NCBI GenBank assembly: GCA_029204225.1 | Contig: CM055107.1 | Coordinates: 50,609,227 to 50,673,226, forward strand | Direction of reading: 5' to 3' | DNA: 64,000 nucleotides | From: Diphasiastrum complanatum | Taxonomy: Eukaryota > Streptophyta > Lycopodiopsida > Lycopodiales > Lycopodiaceae | Shown here: positions 54,691 to 64,000 of the stretch, piece by piece | How positions within the stretch are numbered: position 1 is the stretch's first letter | Layout of the letters: each line of letters opens with the position of its first letter | Notes under the pieces: model-generated | Told to the model about the DNA's origin: nothing | Seen by the model: the letters and a program-made list of their open reading frames with translations, nothing else | Database searches by the model: none | Program-made: the position numbers and the translations under genes

Positions 54691-56390
54691 ACTAATGATC
54701 CATGAGCTATATGACATAGTTCAAGGAGTAGAGGAAGAGCCTCAAACTCCCCAAGAACAAGCCAAATACAAGAAGAGAGCAAGATTAGCTCTACATTGCA
54801 TAAAGTTAAATGTATGCAATGACCTCTTGAAAGAGGTGTCTTCTTGTACCTCATCCAAAGAGGCTTGGGATTCATTAAAGAGCATTTATGAATCCAACAA
54901 TACTTCAAGAATCCTCATGCTAAGAAATCAAGTTTTCCAAAGCATGAAAGTGGAGAGAGTGGACAAGAGTATGTCCTTAGGATCAAATCTCTTAACAAGG
55001 AGTTAAGTGCAATAGGAGAGAAGATCCAAGATCAAGAACTAGTACAAATCATCTTGAATGGTCTAGGTGATGAGTTTACCAACTTAGTCCAATCATTTGC
55101 CATTCAAGACTCTCTTCCATCCATTGAAAATTTGCACAATGTTCTTGTGGCCGAGGAGAGTAGGCTTCTACACCTCAAGACAAGAATGGATAGCATGTCA
55201 CTTAATGGAGGAGAGGAGAAAGCTAACTTTACATCTAAAGACAAGAAGAAGCAAAATCCATTCAAGAAAAATCAAGGCAAAGAGGCCGAGATAAAGAATG
55301 GAGGATCTACCTCCAAAGGCAAAGTGAAGAACAAGGCAAAACTAAAGTGTTTCTTTTGTGGAAAGAAAGGACACTTTGCCTCAGAATGCTACTTGAAGAA
55401 GAATCAACAAGCCAAAGGAGATCAAGGGAACATTGCTCAAGAGGAAGAAGATGAGGATGGATTCAACACATCCTTAATGGTTGCATCTACACCAACTTCA
55501 AGTCAAGACACATGGTGGATAGATAGTGGGGCTAGTTCCCACATGTCCTTTAACAAGCATTATTTTTCTACTCTTCTATCTTGTAATGACTCTAAGAAGT
55601 CAATATACACTGCTAGTGATCAAGCATGCAAGATAGATGGCATAGGATTTATACCTCTTTGCTTAGGCACATCTAAAAGGATAGATCTAGATAATGTTTT
55701 GTATGTTCCTACCATTTCAAGAAACCTGCTTAGTGTAGGACAACTAATGGACAATGGACTAGATGAACATTTCAAGAATGGAGTTTGTTCCATCTTGAAA
55801 AATAGCTAGTGGCATTAAGCAAGGTAGACTTTTCAAGTTGGATGCTAATGTTGCAAGTGAAAGTGTGAACTTGGCTAGGGAGGAGCTAACTCAAGTGGAG
55901 CTTTGGCATAAGAGATTAGGCCATCCTAATCTTCAATCTATGGAGTCAATGGCAAGCAAGGAACTAGCTCTCGGCCTACCAAGAGCTTTCAAGAAGTGTG
56001 GAAAAATGTGTGAGGCATGTGGCCTTGCAAAGTCACACAAGTCTTCTTACAAGGGATCTTCATCAAGATCTCTCTCTCCCTTGGATCTCATACATTCTGA
56101 TGTACATAGTTTTTCACATGCAAGTAATGGAGGTGCTTTGATGTATGTAACTTTTATAGATGATTGTACTAGATTCACATGGATTGAGTTACTATCAAAG
56201 AAAAGTCTTGTTTATGAAGCTTTCATTAAGTTCAAGTCTCTAGTAGAGAAACAACTTAGTACTTCTTTCAAAGCAATAAGATGTGATAATGGAGGAGAGT
56301 ACACCTCCAATAAAATGAAAGACTACAATACACTTGTTCCTACACCCCTCAACAAAATGGAGTGGCCGAGAGGAAAAATAGGAGTCTATG
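54691..56390 (+). pseudogene. Copia L part 1: gag, protease, integrase
   Basis: The gag N-terminus is missing, beginning near HELYDIVQGVEEEP. A frameshift near 54950 is followed by gag (55054 on), zinc knuckle CFFCGKKGHFASEC, and protease WWIDSGASSHM. A short frame break near 55805 precedes integrase HKRLGHPNLQSM, CEACG, HSDVHS and IRCDNGGEYTSNKMKDY. After KMKDY a deletion shifts the frame, so the PQQNGVAERKNR region is read out of frame up to 56390, where a different element begins. Confidence 0.88.
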
Positions 56391-57345
56391 TGAGGGAGAG
56401 CTCTCATGAATATTCACTCATGATGTCAAGTTTCTCATCCTCAAGCATAAGAGGTGAAGACCCTTGGTGGATAGATAGTGGGGCTAGCTCCCACATGACA
56501 AGTAAGAGGGAGTATTTTTCAACCTTATCCACCTGCGATGGACCTATCAAGTCAATTTTTACAGCAAATGATTATGGTTGGAAGGTAGAAGGCATAAGAT
56601 CCATACCTATATGCTTGGGATCTTCAAGGAAGATCAATATAGATGGTGTACTTTACATTCCTAGCATCAATAAGAGCTTACTTTGTGTAGGCCAATTGCT
56701 TGAAAATGGTTTCATTGTGGAGTTTTCTACTAATGTATGCAACATCAAGAAGAATGGGAACATTATAACAAGAGGAAGAAGGTTTGGGACGTTGTTTAAG
56801 CTTGATGCTTTTGTTGATCCTAACCAATTTGTGATAGTAGCCACGGAGGACAAGATGACCACAAATGATTTGTGGCACAAGAGGCTTGGTCACATCAACA
56901 CCAAGTCTATGGAAGCCATATGCAAGGAGGAGCTTGCTCTAGGCCTTCCAAGATCCATGGCAAAGGAGGAAAAGGTTTGTGAAGGATGTGCTTTGGCTAA
57001 AGCACATAGCTTATCTTTCTCTAACACTATCACTAAGACTACTCAACCTCCTAACTTGATTCATTTGGATGTATATTTTGCAAGCACAAGGAGCAATGGT
57101 AGAGCCACAATGTTTGTAAGCTTAAATGATGAATCCTCTAAGAATAATATTGGCAAAGATATGGATGAGATCAAGGAGGAGCTTGATCAAGAGGAGGAGC
57201 AAAATCCGAGAACTTCAACTATTCCAAGGAAGCCACAAGAGCAAAGATGGAGCTATCAATGCTCATTTTTGTGGATAAGGAAAGACAAGTTGGAGAGGGG
57301 GTTACATTTTGTACTTCATTTGCTAAGTTTTGTAATGAAGTCACT
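56391..57345 (+). pseudogene. Copia L part 2: F-like protease and integrase
   Basis: Joined in frame to part 1. It restarts upstream of the protease: SSHEYSLMMSSF, PWWIDSGASSHMTSKREYF, TANDYGWKVEGI, then integrase zinc-binding HKRLGHINTKSM and CEGCALAKAH. These match element F, not part 1. The first integrase Asp motif reads HLDVY where F has HSDVH. After ATMFVS it skips to a linker similar to F (EEEQNPRTSTIP) and loses frame near 57240. No RT follows. Confidence 0.85.
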
Positions 57346-58490
57346 TTGAATTATAAAGTATGGAATGAAAGGTGGTTGCCATATCTACCTACTCTTGAGT
57401 GTTCTAGAAGTAAGCATGATATTTTCATTCATAAGTTGAAAGATTTTGACTTCATTTTCAAAGAGTCATATTGTGAACCTTGTATGAGAGTAAGTGAATC
57501 ATCCTTGAAGGACACTTATATCCATACAAGAGTATTTGGCCTCATTAGTTTCAAGTTCAACAAGTATGTAATGCAAATTGCTAGTGGACTAGTCAATTGT
57601 GGACTAGTAAATTTGCGATAAATAATCTTGGTGATTGTTTTGTTGACTTGAAAAATCATATTGAGAAGGAGAAAATTCAGGTTTGGAGACTTGAAAACAA
57701 AGTCCTTGAGAGTCTTGAAGAAGATCATGGTTTGGATCCATGTTTTTATCATCAACACCAAGAGGGAGTGAGCATGATGAAGAAAAAAGACATCAAGGAG
57801 GAACCCAAGAAGGAGCACTTGTCTCGAGGAAAAGGAGACCTAAATCTACATCAATATGAAGGCTTGAGTAAAGAGAGAGGATCATCAAGGAAGTTTATCC
57901 ATATCTCCCTTTACTCATCTCACTTTGTGTTTGATAAAAGACATGTCATGTTTGACAATGTCCTTTGATGATGCTAGTTTGAACATTGTTTTTGATCATA
58001 TATCTTATGATGATGAAATAGTGATGATTACTACTTTTCTTGGAGTTGAAAATATGTATTCAAAGACCTCATCTTGTGATCCATTCATTTTTTAATTTCC
58101 AAGGAATGAAGACCTTCATGGGAAGGATGACAATTTGGAGTTCATTGTTTTGGTAGATAAAGTCAAGATGGTGATACCTCAAGCTTTGGTTGTATGTGCT
58201 TCATAAAAAAGTTGGATCTCATGGAAAGCTATTGTTTTTCAATTTTATTTTGACGAAGAGACTCTCACATTAAAATCCAAGGTGATCATTCAACGACCTA
58301 CCAAAGACAAAGCTTGGATCTTGAAGAGACAACCTTTATGGAGCTCTCACTACATTTGACAAATTGGAGCTCAATTTATGTTCTTATTGTAATGAGTGAT
58401 CATACTCACTACATACATCAAGAACCTGATAATTATTTTGTTTTTATGCATGTAATTATTACTGATCCAGGATAGTTTCATCAAGCTAAA
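57346..58490 (+). other. Unrecognised sequence in place of RT/RNase H
   Basis: About 1.15 kb with plus-strand open frames (to 57621; 57597-57968; and a further stretch to about 58100). None shows copia RT or RNase H motifs. The encoded pieces are charged, such as YVMQIASGLVNCGLVN, NLGDCFVDLKNHIEKEK and DDEIVMITTFLGVENMYSK. The segment lies between the F-like integrase linker and the polypurine tract of LTR M, where RT and RNase H should be. It could be captured host sequence, part of another repeat, or a recombination product. Confidence 0.5.
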
Positions 58491-58492
58491 TT

Positions 58493-58503
58493 GTGAGGAG
58501 GAG
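58493..58503 (+). promoter_or_regulatory. Polypurine tract before LTR M
   Basis: GTGAGGAGGAG directly precedes the LTR TG, matching the tract of element F. It marks M as a 3' LTR. Confidence 0.85.
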
Positions 58504-58985
58504 TGTTAAAATTTCACAATTCTAGCTTGACCAATTTTGGTCATATTGCTTGTAAATTGTATTATGGTCATGTTGTGGCTTGTTACACGTGCCAAATAGC
58601 ATAGGATACTCTTTGTAAGTAACCTAGCATAGGAGTGGCACCTTTGGAATGAGACCAAAATGTGCATAGATAGGCTAGAGAGATTCTATGAGCTAAAAAT
58701 AGCATGTTTTTCATTGTTTTGGGATCTCGAGATCTTGACCCCTAATTAGGGTAGTTCAAGTGGATATTTAGGTTAGATTGTTAGGGTTAGATTATGATGA
58801 ATGCATAGAAGCCCTATATGCTCAGATCGGAGCTCTACATGTATAAATATGTGATGGGATTTCCATTCAATTATGAGCAAAATCGAGATTTTCCTTCTAG
58901 CTTCTAGATCTTGTTTGAATCTTAAGTAGGTGCTTTCTCCATCATTTCTAGGATCAAATGGGTTTATTTTGCTGTATTTTTCACA
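58504..58985 (+). repeat. 3' LTR M (F-related)
   Basis: 482 bp, TGTTAAAATTTCAC...GTATTTTTCACA. It shares long blocks with the F LTR (gcttgacc, cacgtgccaaatagcataggat) and with LTR P. TATA-like 'gtataaatatgtg' near 58840. Shorter than F by about 200 bp and lacking an exact palindrome. The 5 bases after it are GAAAT; the 5' end of the element was not found to test a duplication. Confidence 0.85.
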
Positions 58986-60899
58986 GAAATCACAATCAAC
59001 ACACACTAACCATTATTCAAACACTCACACCACACTATTTCTATCCCCACAATCTACAGTGCCAACTAATGCCATATGCCAAAATGGAGATGCTTTGCAA
59101 TGTGATTGACCACTACTATTTATAAAAGAAATGCTAACCAGGCAAAGAAAAGTGCTATCTACTCCCCAACAAAGACGCCAAAAAATTGTAGCAAGGTTGT
59201 CTTCCTATCACGTGGGAAATCATTCCCTAAGGAGCAATGCCTTACCTCAATTAGATTAGCAAGGAAGTCGAGGTTCCTAATCCATCATTGCAGTCTAACC
59301 ATCTACTCAACCACATTACGCAGGCATAAAGGTAGCAAGGGAGATAGCTTACCCCTTTCTCTCTCCACTCTCTTAGAGAGTACAAGAAATGGAAAAGCAA
59401 ATAAGCATTCAATTATACGAAGCACAAAAAATGTAAAGATAAGAGAGTGATATCGACAAGGGCACATGTTCATATTGCACTTTGACATAATCCCCTCTTG
59501 ATTGAACATGGAAAATGAGTTCAAGAGGTCTTTTTATTCTTTGGAAAGGCCCTAATCATTTATTTTGATTGGCTACTTCAGAATGAAAAGGATTCTAATC
59601 CAAGCCCTTCAGCAATAATTTAGTGGTGCTAATTTAGCTAGGTGAGTCTTCACATGGTACATATGATGTTAATTTGGAGTGCCAAGAGCAATCACATGAT
59701 ACATGTGATTTCCCTCTAACTTACTATGTCAATTTTCATTTAAACTTGAGTCTTGGGCCCTTGTTAACAGTCTAATCCTCTATCATGGCGTGATTAGTTT
59801 CTACATATTCTACTTTTTAAGAAGTCTAAAAAATGGGCAAAAAAGCCTCAATTTGAAACAATTTTAGACTTCTTGAAAGTAGAGCAAATGCTTGTAGAAA
59901 AAGCTTTTAAGAGCAAAATGTGAAACAAGAGCTTGCTTGGGCTACTAAAGAGGCAACATTTCAAGGAGGACATATTGGCACATGAAGATATATGCTACTT
60001 AGTCATTAAGCATCATTTTTAGAAGCTTGAGAGGTAACTGTAGAATTGTTGGCTCAACAACAATGCAAATAAGTGCTATAGATCAACATCCTACAAAGTG
60101 ATAGTCAACATCAAGGTTACAAGAATATTTACCAAAGGCATTCAAAAAAGCACACATTCTAAAAAGTGCTAACAATTATCAATCAAAAACTTAAAACTCA
60201 TATAAATGCTTTTTTCAAATGCTCCATCACAGCTGTCTTAGCAACATAAATAGCCTACTAGTGCTCCAATTGCGCAAGAAATTCTAGAGTAGTGGGTAAA
60301 GAACATGTGTGTATTAACGGTCTTGTTCTATGACATCAATGTGGGTGACATGGCAATTGTCATACACTACAAATTGCATGACAACTGTGGATCATCTTTG
60401 AAACCCTTGATAGATTGAAGAAAGGATAAGATGCAAAACTTCAAGACAAATTGTTCTAGCAAAGTTTGGGAATTCATGGGAATTGTGGATATCAAAGTAC
60501 CAATAGCAAGAGCATCATCTACATGTCAAGAAAATGTTTAGCATAATTATGGAGCAATGAGCATGGTAGTGTTTTTATCTGCATTACATACAAAGGAGAA
60601 TTTTCCTACATGCATTACTTTGTACATCATTGTTACAACTCAAGTATTTGTGTGCCTCTCATCTATTTTATTGTCCACTTTACGACACTGAGAAACAATT
60701 GTTGAGTACAATCGTGATAATCAATGCACGACAACAAAATAAAAAGAGTAAAATGCTTGTGTATAAAGCAACAAGGCATGGACAATAAAGCAAGCCCTTG
60801 CTTGCAAGCTATGCCCATGCTTTGTCAAGTGGAAAACATATGTTTCTCACAAGTTTGTACATGCAAAGATTTACTATTCAAAAGACATTGCCAAGTATG
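58986..60899. other. Unassigned stretch, possible old O/J-type LTR
   Basis: No coding motif. 59490-59850 has short blocks in the order seen in the reverse complement of LTR O ('aaggattctaatccaagcc', 'tggtgctaa', a 'cacatgatacatgtga' palindrome, 'cttgggccc'), so a decayed LTR of that family in minus orientation is possible. The rest (59850-60899) shows nothing recognisable. Confidence 0.4.
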
Positions 60900-61699
60900 T
60901 GTGAAAAATGCAAAAATAAGCTTGGTAGAGGCCAAAAATCTTGTATATAGGATAGACACACATGTGTAGAGCCTGTTCCCACGTGTGAAACTAGTGTACT
61001 TTTCATGTACCATAATCATCTATGTTGTACATATAATTTAATTCAAGTTCTAGTGGCTAAAATGGCCAAAAACTAGTTTTCTAGACATATGACACATGGC
61101 ACCAATCTAATGATTACATGAGCCAAATATTTTGAATAGGTGTCACATCCCATGTGTAGAGGACAGCTCACACGTGTGGAAATAGCTGAAGTAGGCGAGT
61201 TTTTGCTTCTAGAAGATTTCCATGAAGATCTCCATATAGTAGAAAAATAGACCAAAAATGCCCAAAATGGAAAGTTTTTATTCAAGTGTCAAATTGCATG
61301 ATGGTGACCAGGCATCCTCACACGTGTGAGATCTGATGCATGATCAGTACCTCTATAGAGGCTTATTTGGCCATAATCAATGTGAGACACCAATCTTGGT
61401 TTTGGAAGCAATTTTGAGTGATTCTCTTCATTTGTCTACATTTGTTTTGATTGTTTTGAGGTGCTATCAATGTGTACTTGATTTTCAGGTTGGAGTCCAT
61501 ACTCAGACATTGTTTCATGTGAAACCAGAAAATACACCTACCTTCAATTAATGATTGTTCTTGTTACGATTTTGTGTCTAGAATTGATCTAGATTGATCT
61601 TAATCTCAAGTAGATTGAAGGATCAAGTACTCTGACAACCAATCCCTCTTGAGGATCAGATTAGGATCCACTCTTGGTCCTTTTTGTACTTTTTGCACA
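60900..61699 (+). repeat. 5' LTR of copia N2
   Basis: An 800-bp LTR, TGTGAAAAATGC...TTTTTGCACA, followed by a primer site. Exact palindromes at 61169-61178 and 61319-61328. Compared with N1 it lacks about 30 bases around 61345, including the TATA-like box. Flank before it is GTATG; the 3' end is beyond the window. Confidence 0.92.
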
Positions 61700-61712
61700 T
61701 GGTATCAGAGCC
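61700..61712 (+). promoter_or_regulatory. Primer-binding site of N2
   Basis: TGGTATCAGAGCC directly after the LTR; tRNA-iMet type. Confidence 0.92.
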
Positions 61713-62302
61713 TAGTACAAGAGGTTTTGTTGAAATTGATAGGGTTAATCCAAATCAAAGCCAAAATTAGCAGTTTTTTGAAAACTAGTCAAATTTTGTG
61801 TAGCAGATTGGATTTGATAGCTATCCTCAAAATTTTTGGTCCAGATCTTGTTGTGGGCTGTAGGAACCCTTTTTCACACGTGTGAGGCTGTACAGCTCTG
61901 GTTTTGACTGAGAAATTTCAAAAAATTGTAGAATTTGACTCACATACCCAATTTGAGTGATTTTTAGTGCAAAATCAAGCATTTTCTATAGTTAATCTAA
62001 TCCCTTGATTAGTTCTTGGATTAGATCAGCCAAAAAAATAAAATTAAAGCTTGAATTAGGTGCACTAATTGATCTTCTCTGATTTTTTGAGTGTATGTTG
62101 AGGTTGAAGAGAGAAATTGCTAAAAATCATAGATTAAGGAGTGATTTTGCAAGTTTGAGACTAGAATCTAAATTTCCATCATTCTAGATTGGTTCACGAG
62201 TGATAGGATTGAGTCTATAAGCTTTCTAAATTGCTAGAAGACTTTAGGTTCAGATCTCTTAGAGAAACCATAAGAGTTTCTAGTGCTTTTTCACATTCAA
62301 AA
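61713..62302 (+). other. 5' leader of N2
   Basis: About 590 untranslated bases to the gag ATG, with palindrome CACACGTGTG at 61875-61884. The first 230 bases match the leader left in N1. Confidence 0.75.
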
Positions 62303-64000
62303 ATGGCATCAATGGGTGGATTTTTGCTTGAAGCTAGTGAAAGACTTACATCCACTAATTATGCTACTTGGATAGTTTGAATGGAGTCTTTGCTTGTACT
62401 TCATGATCTTTATGACATAGTACTTGAGGTGGAAGTAGAACCTCAAGGAGGAGTTGAATTGGCTAAGTACAAAAAGAGATGTAGAGTTGCATTACACTAC
62501 ATAAAAATGAATGTAAGTAATGAACTTTTGAAAGAAATTTCATCTTGTATCACATCCAAAGAGGCATGGGATTCATTAAAAGCCATTTATGGATCCAAGA
62601 ACACTTCAGGGATACTCATGCTTAGGAATCAAATCCTTCAAAGCATGAAAGTAAGTAGTGAAAGTGCCCAAAATTATGTCTTTAGGATCAAATATATGAA
62701 TAAGGAGTTGTCTTCTATAGATGATAAAATCAAAGATGATGAACTAGTTCAAATCATTTTGAATGGATTAGGAGATGATTATTCCAATATTGTTCAAACC
62801 TTTGCTATTCAAGATTCACTTCCTAGTATTGAAAAACTTCAAAGTGTGTTTGTTAGTGAGGAGAGTAGAATGCTTCATATCAAAAGTAGGATGAGTTCCT
62901 TATCTTTGAATGATGGTGATGAAAAAGCTAACTTTTCTTTGAAAGGCAAGAAGAAGAAGTTTTCATCCAAGAAGACTCAAGACATAGAGATGGAGAACCA
63001 AGATGGAGTATCAAGTTCCAAAGGCAAGAGCAAGAAGGACAAGAAGAAGCTAAAGTGTTTCTTTTGTGGAAAAAAGAGACATTTTGCATCCGAGTGCTAC
63101 AAGAAGAAGAATGCCCAAGAGAAGGACAATCAAGGCAATCTTGTGCTTGAGGAGGAGGAAGAAGGCAATCTATCTTTGATTAGATGTATATTTCAAGCAT
63201 GGAGCATGTTCTATCTTGAAAGATGAAAAATGTATTGCTAGTGATTTCAAGCAAGGGAATGTGATGGTTGGAAGTGTGAACATGGCAAGGGAGGAGCTCA
63301 CTCAAGTGGAATTATGGCACAAAAGGTTAGGCCATCGTAACTACAAAGCTATGGAGACCATGGTGACAAAGGAGCTAGCAAGAGGACTTCCCAAAACCAT
63401 ATCCAAGTGTTGCAAGCTTTGTGAAGCTTGTGGACTATCCAAATCTCATAAGCTTCCTTTCAAGAGATCTTTGATATGTATGTCACTTTTATTGATGATA
63501 AATCAAGATACTCTTGGTTTATCTCTTGTCTAAGAAAAGTAAAGTTTTTGAGTCCTTTGTAAAGTTCAAAGCTCTTGTGGAAAAGCAACTTAATACTAGC
63601 TTGAGAGTATTAAGAAGTAGTAATGGAGGGGAGTACATCTCCAATAGGATGAAAGAGTTTTGTGAAACTAATGGCATAAAGAGAGAGTTTACTTGTACAT
63701 ATACTCCAAAACAAAATGGAGTAGCTGAGAGAAAGAATAGGACACTATGTGAGTGTGCTAAAGCTATGAGGTTAGATGCATCTCTTCCTATTTCATTTTG
63801 GGGAGAAGCTATTTTATGTGCAAACTTTCTTTGTAATAGAATGACTAATAGTGCCATTAAAGGACTTACACCTCATGAAGTATTGTTTGGCAAAAAGCCA
63901 AATCTTAGTGATTTGAAAGTTGTTATGTACATATTCCTTTAGAAACAAGGAAAAAGGAAGATGCCACTCCTTTCAAAGGCATCTTTGTTGGTTATAGTGA
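62303..64000 (+). pseudogene. Gag-pol of N2, decayed, runs off the window
   Basis: The gag starts MASMGGFLLEASERLTSTNYATW, with an in-frame TGA in place of Arg in the VRMES motif near 62379. Gag then runs to the knuckle CFFCGKKRHFASEC, where the usual Gly before His is Arg. After GNLSLI a deletion removes the protease (no DSGA). Integrase zinc-binding HKRLGH and CEACG follow, then a second deletion removes the first catalytic Asp region (HSDVH). A frameshift near 63515 leads to RSSNGGEYISN, where the second catalytic Asp is Asn-replaced (S-N-G-G for D-N-G-G), and KQNGVAERKNR. The frame breaks again near 63920. RT lies beyond the window. Confidence 0.88.

Overview
The window looks like repeat-rich nuclear DNA from a land plant with a large genome. 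Nearly all recognisable coding sequence is LTR-retrotransposon gag-pol, mostly Ty1/copia, with a smaller share of Ty3/gypsy. Primer-binding sites match the 3' end of initiator tRNA-Met, there are long CT/GA microsatellites, and one CACTA-type DNA transposon end is present. I found no host gene, rRNA, tRNA or CRISPR array. The species cannot be named from this sequence.

Layout, left to right (letters are my own labels). 1-4119: copia element A (minus), internally deleted. 4.12-6.05 kb: an uncharacterised stretch, then a decayed gypsy protease-linker fragment. 6.05-8.6 kb: the 5' end of copia P (plus), cut by LTR N1. 8.6-10.9 kb: unassigned DNA, a CT/CA microsatellite, paired hairpins, and a CACTA right end with ~130-bp tandem subterminal repeats. 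10.9-12.5 kb: copia fragment H (minus). 12.5-19.6 kb: the 5' end of copia G, whose LTR is split by complete but defective element C (13039-18282). 20.2-21.2 kb: an inverted copy of the gypsy segment seen near 5.9 kb, split by solo LTR O. 21.2-27.9 kb: copia I (minus) around the decayed element D, then fragment K. 27.9-30.45 kb: LTR J and the C-terminal half of a gypsy gag.

30455-49238 is the centrepiece. It is a tandem array of copia family E (minus) with four LTRs and three internal regions, flanked by the 5-bp duplication GACTG. Two units are identical 3095-bp truncated copies. The third carries an intact 1317-codon gag-pol, and its leader is interrupted by intact element F (41825-47982, duplication TTAAG, 1322-codon gag-pol). 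The array splits a gypsy gag frame whose N-terminal half resumes at 49239.

49.2-60.9 kb is a mosaic of fragments: copia Q, an A-like RT piece, a solo F LTR (duplication TGTAT), a second gypsy gag, and chimeric copia L. L leads into about 1.15 kb of unrecognised sequence directly before an F-related 3' LTR (M). 60900 to the end is the 5' part of decayed copia N2, which runs off the window.

No genes here form a host pathway. E and F are the only elements that look capable of encoding a full set of retrotransposition proteins. The others are deletion derivatives, solo LTRs or nested debris. The palindrome CACACGTGTG recurs 17 times, in LTRs and leaders of several copia families.
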